Assembly: GCA_905479105.1 (NCBI GenBank)
Contig: CAJQLE010000001.1
Location: forward strand, 62,001 to 126,000
From: an uncultured Flavobacteriales bacterium
Lineage (GTDB): Bacteria; Bacteroidota; Bacteroidia; Flavobacteriales_G; Salibacteraceae
Length of the DNA: 64,000 bases
Direction: 5' to 3'
Below are positions 36,509-45,874 of this stretch, piece by piece. Below the pieces are notes generated by a model. The model ran no database searches and was not told where the DNA came from. It worked only from the letters and a program-made list of their open reading frames with translations. Positions within the stretch are counted from its first letter, which is position 1. Each line of letters starts with the position of its first letter. A program made the translations under genes and the position numbers.

Positions 36509-36561
36509 TTTATCTCCTTTATTAGTTAATATCTTTTTAGGGATGCTTTTTGGAAAAGTTA

Positions 36562-36569
36562 CAAAAGTA
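36562..36569 (-). promoter_or_regulatory. Possible internal -7 box upstream of gldK
   Basis: Minus-strand TACTTTTG fits TAnnTTTG and lies 54 bases before gldK, in the 70-base gap after porP. No -33 TTG was found. It could give extra gldKLMN expression apart from porP. Confidence 0.3.
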
Positions 36570-36578
36570 ATCTATTTA

Positions 36579-37601
36579 CTATAAGAATCTTACGCTCTTA
36601 TGTCTTGAAACAGGGGATTTCTGTTTTAGCTTCAAACAATATTGGACAAAGATTTCATGAGAACCATTGCTACCTGAAGCTAACTTGTTTGTTGTCACGT
36701 CATACGCGTAGCCTGTTCTCAGGGTTCCAGGAATTGTTCCGGGCTCCCAATTTACTCCAGCCATCAATACAACTGCATCAACGTATCTATATGTTAACCC
36801 TCCCCAGATGAAATTATTGTATTCAACGAGTGCATTCACATCCACCTGAGCCGAAACAAGGTCAGACTTCACGAAAATTGAAGGCTTCAAAACAAATAAT
36901 GGATTTGGTAATGGAAAATCATACCCTCCCATTACGAACAAATGCGATTTCATCGAGAAACTAGTATTGTAATTAACAACATCTGGGTTGGTTCCAAATC
37001 CTCCTCCTAAACCCTCGCCCTCAGCGTTAAAAGTAGCACCGGTCAAGTGAGTCAAAGATGCTCCAATAAACATTCTATTGGTTTTGTAATAAAGCCCTAA
37101 GTCCAAATCAAGTTTACTAGATTGAAAACCCTCATCGGGAATTGCGGGATCTGAATAGTATGGATTCGTACTTCTCCAATTATTTCCCAACCCAAACTGA
37201 AGCCATCCTGCGCTTATGCCTATTCCTAAATGACCTGGATCACTTCCGGTAATATTTAAAGGAATATGAGCACTATAAGAACCTTTGATAGAAGTAAAGT
37301 GCATTTGACCTAAAGCATCTCCAGTAATTACAAGACCACCACCACTTCTCAGATTGATCCCAGGAATAACGAATGTACCGTGGGCGCCCAACAAATATGT
37401 TTCTGGACGACCTTCAAAGCCAACCCACTGCTGACGAGCAATGGTATAAACACAAATCCCATCATTCATACCTGCATAAGCTGGATTAAAAAACAGCTTA
37501 TTATGCATGTTCTGACTGAACTGCGGATCTTGCTGTGCATCAGCCTTGAAGACCAACGACAACACAAATAGTAAAGAAATTACTCCAACTTTTAATTTCA
37601 T
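36579..37601 (-). CDS. PorP/SprF family type IX secretion outer-membrane protein
   Basis: The 340-residue protein has a signal peptide (cleaved after ADAQ) then the family motif QDPQFSQNMHNKLFFNPAYAGMN, and repeats of beta-barrel strands (ITGSDPGHLGIGISAGWLQF, SFSMKSHLFVMGGYDFPL, IWGGLTYRYVDAVVLMAGVNW). PorP/SprF proteins help export or anchor large type IX substrates on the cell surface. It heads the porP-gldKLMN operon, as in F. johnsoniae and P. gingivalis. Its substrate may be one of the SprB-like proteins, such as the giant protein in this window. Confidence 0.9.
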   Translation of the reverse strand: MKLKVGVISLLFVLSLVFKADAQQDPQFSQNMHNKLFFNPAYAGMNDGICVYTIARQQWVGFEGRPETYLLGAHGTFVIPGINLRSGGGLVITGDALGQMHFTSIKGSYSAHIPLNITGSDPGHLGIGISAGWLQFGLGNNWRSTNPYYSDPAIPDEGFQSSKLDLDLGLYYKTNRMFIGASLTHLTGATFNAEGEGLGGGFGTNPDVVNYNTSFSMKSHLFVMGGYDFPLPNPLFVLKPSIFVKSDLVSAQVDVNALVEYNNFIWGGLTYRYVDAVVLMAGVNWEPGTIPGTLRTGYAYDVTTNKLASGSNGSHEIFVQYCLKLKQKSPVSRHKSVRFL

Positions 37602-37634
37602 AAATAGGACAGTAGATCTAATTGTTCAGACTTG

Positions 37635-37664
37635 CTAAATTACTTAAATTTCAAATCGAGTCAA
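37635..37664 (-). promoter_or_regulatory. Candidate promoter for porP-gldKLMN
   Basis: On the minus strand TTG (37664-37662), 19 bases, then TAATTTAG (one mismatch from TAnnTTTG). The ATG of porP is 34 bases downstream. Confidence 0.45.
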
Positions 37665-37728
37665 GAAATTTCCACGAACGTAGGTGTTTTTCAAGCTCAA
37701 TGGGAGAACAAACTCGACCAATTAATAT

Positions 37729-38865
37729 TTAAAGCATCTTTTTATAGGCCTTCCACCATCTTTCTGGCAGGTCGTCCCTTGTTGCGATCAAATAATCATC
37801 GTATCCACAGGGAATCAAATGGTGCTTGCGATACTTGTTCGCAAATTGCGGAGGCACAGGCACTTCCATCCACCAACGATCAGTAAAAACACTCTTATAA
37901 AAAACCAATTGAAACTCATCATTCCGAAGGGGTACGCGGTACTTTAAAAATCCGTCTTTATTTCCTGAAGGAATTTCCGACTTCCTGCTGTAAAAGCCAT
38001 CCACATGACACCAAATCATCTCGGCAATTAAAGTAACATCACTCTGATAAACCTTAGAAAGGTTTAGATCGGTGATAATAACGACTCTATTTTTTTCCGC
38101 TAAGCCAGCATAACGGATCATTTGGCACACTTCTTCGGCATAAAAACCATTAGGCTGAGGATTCATAGAACTTCTAAAGTCGCTAGACTTTAAAACCTCT
38201 AGTGAACACGAAATAATTTCTGCACTGCGAATAACAGGTTCGACACTTTGAACATCTCCTCTAACAGACCCCAGTCTAAAAAAGTCAAAAAAGAGTTCAT
38301 CGGCTAATTCTATTTCCTCGGGTGATACAAAATAAGTTTGAAAACCTATGTTAGAATAGTTGAACAAATAATTAGGTTGTTCTTTAATTATCCTGCCAAC
38401 ATAGTTAAAGGTACTGTCCTCGTCAAGGTTGAGATAATTATCAATAGAAGTAAGATTGACGATCTGTTCCTCTTTTTCAAATGCCTTATAAGCGGTGTAT
38501 GTAAGATTTCTTCCACCACCAATTATGATAGGAACAATCTTTTGTCTCACTAAATACTGAATAAGGTCGGAAAGTCCTGCCTCAGTATCAGATATTTTAC
38601 TGCCAATTTTAAAAATACCAAGGTTTAAAATCTTTGGCTCAAAATCATGGACATAAAGCTTTCCAAGTGAAATATTGATCTGATTAAATATTTCATTTAC
38701 ATCACTTGTACCATGATCAACCCAACGATTTTCTGGCACATAGATAATAGCAAGATCAAAGTCTTTGACTTCTACAGAATCAGAATACATGATTATTTGA
38801 GAAGAAAGCGATGTTCCTTCAGATTCAAATTCAGCTAAACTTTCAAAGTAACTGGCAATCTCCAT
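37729..38865 (-). CDS. Arginase-fold protein lacking metal ligands (probable pseudoenzyme)
   Basis: The 378-residue protein has the arginase/ureohydrolase layout: IIIGGGRN (113-120), VNLTSIDNYLNLD (136-148) and ISCSLEVLKSSD (219-229), followed by NPQPNGFYAEE. In active enzymes these carry the manganese ligands (GGxH, DAHxD, SxDxDxxDP). Here they read GGGRN, IDNYLN and SLEVLKSSD, so the histidines and nearly all aspartates are gone. An arginase-like gene beside the gldKLMN block and topA is, as I recall, a recurring arrangement in flavobacteria. It is 4 bases from topA on the same strand. A structural or regulatory role in type IX secretion is inference. Confidence 0.8.
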   Translation of the reverse strand: MEIASYFESLAEFESEGTSLSSQIIMYSDSVEVKDFDLAIIYVPENRWVDHGTSDVNEIFNQINISLGKLYVHDFEPKILNLGIFKIGSKISDTEAGLSDLIQYLVRQKIVPIIIGGGRNLTYTAYKAFEKEEQIVNLTSIDNYLNLDEDSTFNYVGRIIKEQPNYLFNYSNIGFQTYFVSPEEIELADELFFDFFRLGSVRGDVQSVEPVIRSAEIISCSLEVLKSSDFRSSMNPQPNGFYAEEVCQMIRYAGLAEKNRVVIITDLNLSKVYQSDVTLIAEMIWCHVDGFYSRKSEIPSGNKDGFLKYRVPLRNDEFQLVFYKSVFTDRWWMEVPVPPQFANKYRKHHLIPCGYDDYLIATRDDLPERWWKAYKKML

Positions 38866-38869
38866 AAAA

Positions 38870-41176
38870 CTACTTTTTAGAAGTCTTTCTCTTTTTTCCT
38901 TTGTTGGTCGGACTTGAGGTATTCATGATTTCCAAGCATTTTTCCAAGGTCAAAGCCTCAGGATCCTCGGTCTTTGGAAGCTTGTAATTATCCTTACCAA
39001 CTGCCATATAGGGACCGTAGCGTCCTTTCAATATTTTAATTTCTGGGTCGTGATCGAAAACGTGGATGATAGCTTTTAATGCTTCTTCTTTTTTCTTTTT
39101 AATCACCTCAATTGCCTGATCCATTGTAACCTCCAATGGATCTAAATCTCCCAGATTATAAAAACCTCCATCATATCGCACGAAAGGCCCGAAACGTCCA
39201 GCAGAGGCAATGACTTCGTTTCCTTCCCATTCACCCAGATTTCGAGGAAGCTTGAACAACTCCATGGCCTCTTCATAGTTTATAGTCTGAATACTTTGTC
39301 CTTCTCTAAGCTTCGCAAACTGCGGTTTTTCCTCATCAGAAACATCACCAATCTGCACCATTGGTCCGTATCTACCCAAACGTGCAACGACTGGTTTACC
39401 CGTTTTTGGATCCGTTCCTAAAATTCTTTCGCCCGTGGCTCGCTCTGAATTCTCCAATGTATCCTCCACCGTATCATGGAAAGGTTTGTAGAACTTCGCA
39501 AGCATGTTGGTCCAAACCAACTCACCTCGAGATATATGATCAAATTCTTCTTCCACAGAAGCTGTGAAGTGATAATCGAGGATTGAACTAAAATGTTCCT
39601 GCAAAAAATCATTAACAACCACTCCAATGTCCGTTGGAAATAATTTATTACGCTCAACACCTGTATTTTCCGTTTTAGTTTCTTGTTTGACATCGGAGCC
39701 ATCTAGAGAGAATACTTTGTAATCTCTCGATTGACCATCTCTATCTTCCTTCACTACGTATCCTCTTTTTTGAACCGTACTGATTGTTGGAGCGTAAGTT
39801 GACGGTCTTCCGATCCCAAGCTCTTCAAGTTTCTTTACCAAACTTGCCTCACTATATCGCGGAGGATGCTGAGTAAACTTCTGTGTCGCTTCTAAACCTA
39901 TTTGATTCAGTTGATCACCTTCAGCAACATTCGGAAGATTGTCATTACTTTCTTCGTCTTGTTCATCATCCGTGCCTTCGAGGTAAACTTTCAAGAATCC
40001 TTCGAAAGTGATGATTTCTCCTTTTACTTCAAATTTTTCAGTTAATCCGGCCGCGCCAATTTTAATAGTGGTTCGCATCAATTTGGCATCACTCATTTGG
40101 GAGGCAATTGCTCGCTTCCAAATCAACTCATAGAGCTTTTGTTCACGTGGATCAGATGAACCAATTTTTTCATTGAAGTACGTAGGACGAATTGCCTCGT
40201 GTGCTTCTTGAGCATTAGCTGTTTTGGTAGCATACTTTCTCGGATTCAGATAATCTTCTCCATACTGTCCTAAAATTTCAGCTGTGGCTCCTTCTATTGC
40301 TGTGCCACTCAAGTTCACACTGTCCGTTCTCATGTAAGTAATCTTACCAGCTTCATATAAGCTTTGAGCCAGTCTCATGGTTTGAGCAACAGAATTACCC
40401 AACTTTCTTGCGGCTTCTTGTTGAAGCGTTGATGTAGTAAATGGAGCAGAAGGAGTTTTCTTACCTGGCTTTTTATCAACGGACTCGACTGAAAATTCAG
40501 CGCCTGAGCACGTTTTTAGAAATGCATTTACTTCTTCATCAGATTTCAATCGCTTATTCAAATCCGCTGAAAAGCTTTTACCCTCAGCCTCGAAGACAGC
40601 CTTAACTCTGTAGTAAGGCTCCGCATTAAAAGCACCAATTTCCTTTTCACGCTCAACAATGAGCCTGACAGTAACACTCTGCACTCGTCCCGCAGAAAGA
40701 GATGGCTTCACCTTTTTCCAAAGAACAGGGCTTAACTCAAAACCAACAATTCTGTCAAGAACTCTTCTAGCCTGCTGAGCATCCACTAAATTCTTGTCAA
40801 TTGTTCTTGGATTTTCAATTGCTTTGAGAATAGCTGGCTTAGTAATTTCATGAAAAACAATTCGTTTGGTCTTGTTTTCTTTCAACCCAAGTGCTTCAAA
40901 TAAGTGCCAACTTATAGCTTCTCCTTCGCGATCCTCATCCGTTGCTAACCAGACAATATCAGCGTCCTTACTTAGTTTTTTAAGTTCAGTAATGACCTTT
41001 TTCTTATCAGGCATTACCACATAGTCCGGCTTAAAATGATTCTCTAAATCAACCGAAAGCCCTTTCGTTGGAAGGTCTCGGACGTGACCGTAACTAGATT
41101 TAACAATGTAATCTTTTCCAAGATAACCTTCAATTGTTTTTGCCTTTGCAGGAGACTCTACTATCACCAAATTCAT
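38870..41176 (-). CDS. topA: DNA topoisomerase I
   Basis: The ATG at 41176 gives 768 residues starting NLVIVESPAKAKTI; a TTG two codons earlier is not needed. The Toprim acidic motif DEDREGEAI lies near residue 110 and the active-site tyrosine Y281 in TYMRTDS. GRVQSVTVRLIVERE is also typical. The C-terminal third carries repeated glycine-rich modules (LGRYGPMVQIGD, AGRFGPFVRYDGG, KGRYGPYMAVG), degenerate of the zinc ribbons, without cysteines. It relaxes negative supercoils. Confidence 0.97.
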   Translation of the reverse strand: MNLVIVESPAKAKTIEGYLGKDYIVKSSYGHVRDLPTKGLSVDLENHFKPDYVVMPDKKKVITELKKLSKDADIVWLATDEDREGEAISWHLFEALGLKENKTKRIVFHEITKPAILKAIENPRTIDKNLVDAQQARRVLDRIVGFELSPVLWKKVKPSLSAGRVQSVTVRLIVEREKEIGAFNAEPYYRVKAVFEAEGKSFSADLNKRLKSDEEVNAFLKTCSGAEFSVESVDKKPGKKTPSAPFTTSTLQQEAARKLGNSVAQTMRLAQSLYEAGKITYMRTDSVNLSGTAIEGATAEILGQYGEDYLNPRKYATKTANAQEAHEAIRPTYFNEKIGSSDPREQKLYELIWKRAIASQMSDAKLMRTTIKIGAAGLTEKFEVKGEIITFEGFLKVYLEGTDDEQDEESNDNLPNVAEGDQLNQIGLEATQKFTQHPPRYSEASLVKKLEELGIGRPSTYAPTISTVQKRGYVVKEDRDGQSRDYKVFSLDGSDVKQETKTENTGVERNKLFPTDIGVVVNDFLQEHFSSILDYHFTASVEEEFDHISRGELVWTNMLAKFYKPFHDTVEDTLENSERATGERILGTDPKTGKPVVARLGRYGPMVQIGDVSDEEKPQFAKLREGQSIQTINYEEAMELFKLPRNLGEWEGNEVIASAGRFGPFVRYDGGFYNLGDLDPLEVTMDQAIEVIKKKKEEALKAIIHVFDHDPEIKILKGRYGPYMAVGKDNYKLPKTEDPEALTLEKCLEIMNTSSPTNKGKKRKTSKK

Positions 41177-41285
41177 AATCAACAGCGCTTTTCAATGACT
41201 GCAAATAAAACGCAAAATAATGTGGTCTGCACGAAACCTTGTTTTTGATGTCAATAATAAATGCACAAATCATCACCTGACATTT

Positions 41286-41313
41286 TTGCAGACGACCCTA
41301 TTCCATACCTTTG
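41286..41313 (+). promoter_or_regulatory. Promoter of the miaB operon
   Basis: TTG (41286-41288), 17 bases, then TACCTTTG (41306-41313): full -33/-7 match with the same spacing as the atpD promoter. The miaB ATG is 24 bases downstream. This operon likely runs to secG. Confidence 0.7.
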
Positions 41314-41337
41314 ACACCCTCTTATATTTAAGGCCAA

Positions 41338-42762
41338 ATGGAAGATAAATTGTTAGAAGAAGAACGTCAAGGTGAAGCAGTGATCACTGAGCAAGAGATT
41401 AATTTCTTGAATGGCAAGAAGCTTTATTTGGAGAGCTATGGCTGTCAAATGAATTTTTCGGACAGTGAAATTGTAGCCTCCATAATGGGGAAAGCAGGTT
41501 ATGAAACAACTAAAAATGCTGATGAGGCTGACGTTGTTTTAATCAATACATGTTCTATACGAGACAATGCTGAACAACGGGTAAGAAATCGTTTAAAGCA
41601 GTTTCAAAAAATTAAAAAAGATAATCCTGAAAAGGTCATTGGAATCCTAGGTTGCATGGCCGAGAGATTGAAGTCAGAGCTTTTAGAGGAAGAAAAGCTC
41701 GTTGACCTTGTAGCTGGACCTGATGCATACCGAGAATTACCTGGACTTGTATCTGAAGTAGAGTCAGGTCAAAAAGCAGTGAACGTGCTTCTTTCAAGGG
41801 AAGAGACCTACGCTGAAATAACACCTGTCAGATTAGACTCAAACGGTGTGAGTGCATTTATTTCTATTATGCGTGGATGTGACAATATGTGCAGTTTCTG
41901 TGTTGTTCCTTTCACGAGAGGTAGAGAAAGAAGCAGAGATCCGAAAAGCATAGTAGCTGAAGCTGGAGACTTGTTTGATAGAGGTTACAGAGAAGTCACT
42001 CTTTTGGGACAGAACGTAGACAGCTACCGATGGAACTTATCCAAAAAAGGTGAAGTTATTAACCTTGATGAAGAAACCGTAAACTTCGCTCAGCTTTTAG
42101 AGAAAGTAGCTTTAGTGAATCCAGGTTTACGAATCCGCTTTTCAACATCGCATCCAAAAGATATGACTGACGATGTGCTTTATGCCATGGCAAAGCATGA
42201 GAATATATGCGAGTACATTCACCTTCCTGTTCAATCGGGTAATAGTGAGGTTCTCAAAAGAATGAATCGCGGCTATTCGAGAGAATGGTATTTCAATCGT
42301 ATTGACGCTATCAAGCGCATTATGCCAGATAGCGGAATTTCGACCGATGTGATTGCTGGATTTTGTGGAGAAACCGAAGAACAGCATCAAGAAACACTAA
42401 GTTTAATGCAAGCGGTTAAGTATGACTTTGCCTACATGTTTTATTACTCCGAACGTCCTAAAACTCTTGCTGAGAGAAAATATGAAGACGATGTTCCTTT
42501 AGAGGTGAAGAAAAGAAGGTTGAACGAAATTATCGATCTTCAAATGCAACATTCTCTTGAGAGCAATAAAAAAGCTGTAGGAAAAACTTTTAAGGTTCTT
42601 GTTGAAGGACATTCAAAGCGAAGTAAAGAACACCTCTGTGGAAGAAACACTCAAAACGTGATGTGCGTTTTCCCAGCAGGCAACCTAAAGTCAGGTGACT
42701 ATGCAAACGTGAAAATCACGGAATGCACCGCTGCTACATTAAAAGGGGAAATTGTAGAATAA
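41338..42762 (+). CDS. miaB: tRNA-2-methylthio-N6-dimethylallyladenosine synthase MiaB
   Basis: MiaB adds a methylthio group to i6A37 of tRNAs using two iron-sulfur clusters. The N-terminal cluster cysteines are C36 (GCQMN), C72 (NTCSI) and C106 (GCMAE). The radical-SAM cluster motif is C181, C185, C188 in [21 protein letters not shown] and a C-terminal TRAM-like domain (ending about residue 470) finish the family pattern. Length 474 is normal. It is followed after 2 bases by the sigma-54 activator gene. Confidence 0.97.
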   Translation: MEDKLLEEERQGEAVITEQEINFLNGKKLYLESYGCQMNFSDSEIVASIMGKAGYETTKNADEADVVLINTCSIRDNAEQRVRNRLKQFQKIKKDNPEKVIGILGCMAERLKSELLEEEKLVDLVAGPDAYRELPGLVSEVESGQKAVNVLLSREETYAEITPVRLDSNGVSAFISIMRGCDNMCSFCVVPFTRGRERSRDPKSIVAEAGDLFDRGYREVTLLGQNVDSYRWNLSKKGEVINLDEETVNFAQLLEKVALVNPGLRIRFSTSHPKDMTDDVLYAMAKHENICEYIHLPVQSGNSEVLKRMNRGYSREWYFNRIDAIKRIMPDSGISTDVIAGFCGETEEQHQETLSLMQAVKYDFAYMFYYSERPKTLAERKYEDDVPLEVKKRRLNEIIDLQMQHSLESNKKAVGKTFKVLVEGHSKRSKEHLCGRNTQNVMCVFPAGNLKSGDYANVKITECTAATLKGEIVE

Positions 42763-42764
42763 AC

Positions 42765-44000
42765 ATGACTATTCAACAAGCAAAACAAAGATTTGGAATA
42801 ATAGGCATCAGTCCTATTTTAGATCGTGCTATCGAAACTGCACTTCGTGTGGCTCCAACGGATCTCTCCGTTCTTATAACAGGAGAAAGTGGAGTTGGTA
42901 AAGAGCGCATGCCTCAAATTATTCATCACAACTCTACGAGAAAGCACAATGGCTATATTGCCGTGAACTGCGGAGCAATTCCAGAGGGAACGATTGATTC
43001 AGAGCTTTTTGGTCACGAAAAAGGATCATTCACAGGTGCCCATGAAACGCGGAAAGGTTACTTTGAAGTGGCTGATGGCGGAACAATTTTTTTGGATGAG
43101 GTGGCTGAATTGCCTGTTTCTACGCAAGTGCGATTATTACGGGTTCTTGAAAGCGGTGAATTTTTAAAGGTTGGATCTAGTAAAGCTCAGAAAACTGATG
43201 TTAGAATTGTTGCCGCAACCAATATCAATATACTGGAAGCCATTAAAAAAGGTAAGTTCAGAGAAGATCTTTATTACCGCTTAAATACTGTTCCGATTCA
43301 TCTTCCATCCCTGCGAGAACGTAAAGAAGATGTGCATCTTTTGTTTAGAAAGTTCGCAGCAGATTTTGGGGAAAAATATAGAATGCCACCTGTTCGATTG
43401 TCACCAGATGCCGTTGCAATGCTGGAAAGTTACAGATGGCCCGGTAATATTCGACAACTCAAAAATATTACCGAGCAAGTTTCCGTAATTGAAACTGAAA
43501 GAGATATCAATGGCCCTAAGTTGGCGCCATATTTGCCCGATTCGCAAACGAGCAAGTTACCAATGATCATTGAAAAAGAGAATCAATCAGACATGTCTGA
43601 GCGAGAAATCCTCTTCAAAATCATCTTCGAAATGAGAAACGAGGTTCATGATCTTAAAAAATTGGTTTCGGGAATGATCAGAAATGATGATGATTCTTTT
43701 GATGAGGACGCATATAAAAGGCTTTATCCAGTCATCAAGCCTTCAAATGACTCAGCACAAACTGCGGGTAAAGATTCTTTTGACTATGAGATTTCTAGGG
43801 CCGAGCCTGTTTATCATCAAGATGATTCAATTTACGATCCTGAAGTAGTGGAAGAATCTCTTAGCATAGAGGAAAAAGAAAAGGAATTAATCAAAAAAGC
43901 ATTGGAAAAGCATCGCGGTAGAAGAAAGAATGCCGCGCAAGAATTGGGTATTTCGGAGCGCACTCTCTATAGAAAAATCAAGGAATATGAGCTCAACTAA
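42765..44000 (+). CDS. Sigma-54-dependent transcriptional activator without receiver domain
   Basis: The ATG at 42765, 2 bases after the miaB stop, gives 411 residues. There is no response-regulator domain: the AAA+ domain begins at once, with Walker A GESGVGKE (40-47), the sigma-54 contact loop GSFTGA (87-92, GAFTGA in most members), Walker B TIFLDE (107-112) and the PGNIRQL motif near 226. A Fis-type helix-turn-helix ends the protein (GRRKNAAQELGISERTLYRK, about 386-406). It is expected to activate RpoN promoters. The linker (about 265-370) is acidic and low-complexity. Target genes cannot be told; lptE overlaps its 3' end by 14 bases. Confidence 0.92.
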   Translation: MTIQQAKQRFGIIGISPILDRAIETALRVAPTDLSVLITGESGVGKERMPQIIHHNSTRKHNGYIAVNCGAIPEGTIDSELFGHEKGSFTGAHETRKGYFEVADGGTIFLDEVAELPVSTQVRLLRVLESGEFLKVGSSKAQKTDVRIVAATNINILEAIKKGKFREDLYYRLNTVPIHLPSLRERKEDVHLLFRKFAADFGEKYRMPPVRLSPDAVAMLESYRWPGNIRQLKNITEQVSVIETERDINGPKLAPYLPDSQTSKLPMIIEKENQSDMSEREILFKIIFEMRNEVHDLKKLVSGMIRNDDDSFDEDAYKRLYPVIKPSNDSAQTAGKDSFDYEISRAEPVYHQDDSIYDPEVVEESLSIEEKEKELIKKALEKHRGRRKNAAQELGISERTLYRKIKEYELN

Positions 44001-44502
44001 ACTCATCTCTTTCGTGCTGTTTTCAGCGCTGCTTCTTGCAGTTGGCTGTAAAGTGAGTTATTCATTTACAGGAGCCAGTGTGTCGCCTGAAACCAAAACC
44101 ATTTCTATCGCAACCTTTCCCTCCTATCAAGCACCACTAGCACCTCCGTCATTGAGTCAAACCTTTTCAGAATCTTTGAAGGACATCTTTTTAAGACAAA
44201 CCAGTTTGACTTTGGTGAAAAACAATGGCGATATAATTATTGAAGGTGATATCACGAGCTACAGACAAACTGATGAAGCTGTCACTGGCAATGATGTTTC
44301 ATCTTTAAGCAGATTGACAGTTACAGTTAAGGTTCGCTATACCGATACGAAAAATGAAGAAAACAGCTATGAACAATCGTTTTCAAACTTTGCCCAGTTT
44401 AGTTCTCAGCAAACCTTAGCTGATCAAGAAACTCAGTTGATAGATGAGATTAACGAAAAGTTAGCTCAAGATATTTTCAATAAATCTCTTGGTAATTGGT
44501 GA
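43987..44502 (+). CDS. lptE: LPS-assembly lipoprotein LptE-like
   Basis: The ATG at 43987 lies inside the end of the activator gene and gives a lipoprotein signal ending LLAVGC (C21). The 171-residue protein then shows the LptE-like fold pattern of a beta-alpha-beta sandwich: VSYSFTGASVSPETKTISIATF, an amphipathic helix LSQTFSESLKDIFLRQT, and a strand pair IIIEGDITSY / LTVTVKVRYTD. LptE plugs LptD for LPS insertion in the outer membrane. The family varies strongly in sequence, so the name rests on fold pattern and gene order (miaB, activator, lptE, secG), which is recurrent in Bacteroidota. Confidence 0.83.
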   Translation: MSSTKLISFVLFSALLLAVGCKVSYSFTGASVSPETKTISIATFPSYQAPLAPPSLSQTFSESLKDIFLRQTSLTLVKNNGDIIIEGDITSYRQTDEAVTGNDVSSLSRLTVTVKVRYTDTKNEENSYEQSFSNFAQFSSQQTLADQETQLIDEINEKLAQDIFNKSLGNW

Positions 44503-45449
44503 TGCAAAGTGCGATAGAAGAAATATTAGTTGGAGAGAGATTGAGCAATGAAAGCTTAGAAAGTTTGGTGAATTCATTCAATGAGCATCCCTACTCTTCT
44601 ACCATGGCAATTTTGCTTGCCAAGGCTTATTCAATCAATGATGACATTCGGTTTGAGTCACATATTCGCAAAACAGCTGTGCTTACAAATGACCGAAAGC
44701 ATCTGCATGATTTTCTTTTTAGTGAAAAAGCCACTTCACCGATTGAAACTAATACAGCTGAAGACAGTGAGTCGGCAACCATTAACATCCAAGAAAGCGG
44801 AATTGAAATAACGGCTGAGAAGAAGAGCCAAGTTGATCTAACTGGCGATGAGACCAAAACGCCCATCAAAGAAACTAAAGAAGAAAAAGATCCGTTTCTA
44901 AATCAATTTATTACCGAAGCATTAATTGCTGGAGCGGCAATTGACCTCTTAGAAGAAAATCTTGAAGATGAAATTATAAAAGAGGGAGACCTAAAGGTTC
45001 ATCCAGAGAAACCAGTTGACAAACCAATAGATACTAGTTCTAAACCAGAAACGCCCTCAAAACAGAGTTTTTCTCATTGGATGGACTTTTTGTCGGATGA
45101 AGACAATAGCTCTACAATTAGCAAATCAGCAAAAAATCCAGAGCAAACTATTTTCCCCCGGAACGCAAACGAAAAGAAAAAAGTCATTTCAATCATTGAT
45201 AATTTTATTCAAAAGGAAGATAGTTTAGTGCCAAAACGCGCTGAATTCTTCTCTCCGAGCAAGGCAGCTAAAGCCAGTTTGCAGGATAATGATTCGGTTG
45301 TAAGTGAAACATTAGCCACTATTTACGCGGCTCAGGGCAACATTAACAAGGCAATTTCGACTTATAATAAACTCAGTTTGCTGCATCCTGAAAAAAGCAG
45401 TTATTTTGCCGCCCTTATTGAAAAATTGAAATCAGAGAAAAAAAGATAA
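44502..45449 (+). CDS. Hypothetical protein with C-terminal TPR, between lptE and secG
   Basis: The ATG at 44502 overlaps the lptE stop by 1 base (TGATG); the frame is open from a TTG 6 bases earlier. The 315-residue protein has a helical N-terminal part (about 1-70), a long acidic low-complexity linker with many Glu/Lys/Ser (about 75-220), and a single TPR-like unit near the C-terminus (ETLATIYAAQGNINKAISTYNKLSLLHP). There is no signal peptide, so it is probably cytoplasmic. Genes of this type sit in this position in many Bacteroidota, with no known function. A role in LPS transport or Sec function is only suggested by position. Confidence 0.75.
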   Translation: MQSAIEEILVGERLSNESLESLVNSFNEHPYSSTMAILLAKAYSINDDIRFESHIRKTAVLTNDRKHLHDFLFSEKATSPIETNTAEDSESATINIQESGIEITAEKKSQVDLTGDETKTPIKETKEEKDPFLNQFITEALIAGAAIDLLEENLEDEIIKEGDLKVHPEKPVDKPIDTSSKPETPSKQSFSHWMDFLSDEDNSSTISKSAKNPEQTIFPRNANEKKKVISIIDNFIQKEDSLVPKRAEFFSPSKAAKASLQDNDSVVSETLATIYAAQGNINKAISTYNKLSLLHPEKSSYFAALIEKLKSEKKR

Positions 45450-45455
45450 TAAATC

Positions 45456-45779
45456 ATGGTCATCATTTCTATCCTCATATTACTTGTTAGCTTATTGTTG
45501 ATGGGTATTGTATTGATCCAAAACTCTAAAGGTGGCGGATTAGCATCAGGTTTTTCTTCAACCAACCAAATTGCTGGTGTGCAGAGAACAACTGACTTTT
45601 TAGAAAAAGGTACTTGGATATTGGCGGTTTCACTGCTTGTACTTTGTTTAGTTTCTACAGCCTTCATAGGTGGCGAGACTGTTGAAGATGCTTCCAGCCA
45701 ACTTGAAAGTGTGATTGATCAAGAAGCTATTGCTCCTGTTCAAGGATTGGATGAAAACACCGTTCCTTTGCCAGAATAG
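45456..45779 (+). CDS. secG: Preprotein translocase subunit SecG
   Basis: SecG (107 residues) has two transmembrane helices (about 1-22 and 50-70) with the conserved [16 protein letters not shown] loop between. The sequence GGLASGF is the family signature. It assists SecYE in protein export at the inner membrane. A C-terminal acidic tail of about 35 residues follows the second helix, a common feature in Bacteroidota. It lies 6 bases after the TPR-like gene and ends the operon; a terminator is found 31 bases later. Confidence 0.93.
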   Translation: MVIISILILLVSLLLMGIVLIQNSKGGGLASGFSSTNQIAGVQRTTDFLEKGTWILAVSLLVLCLVSTAFIGGETVEDASSQLESVIDQEAIAPVQGLDENTVPLPE

Positions 45780-45809
45780 TTGGTGCAGTAAGCACAACAT
45801 AAACGACTT

Positions 45810-45846
45810 AATGTCAGCTTGTCACTTGCAGGCTGACATTTTTTTT
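45810..45846 (+). terminator. Terminator after secG
   Basis: AATGTCAGC and GCTGACATT form a 9-bp stem with a 13-base loop, followed by a T run. Confidence 0.8.
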
Positions 45847-45874
45847 GCCACTAACTGACAAAACATTCCCAAAA

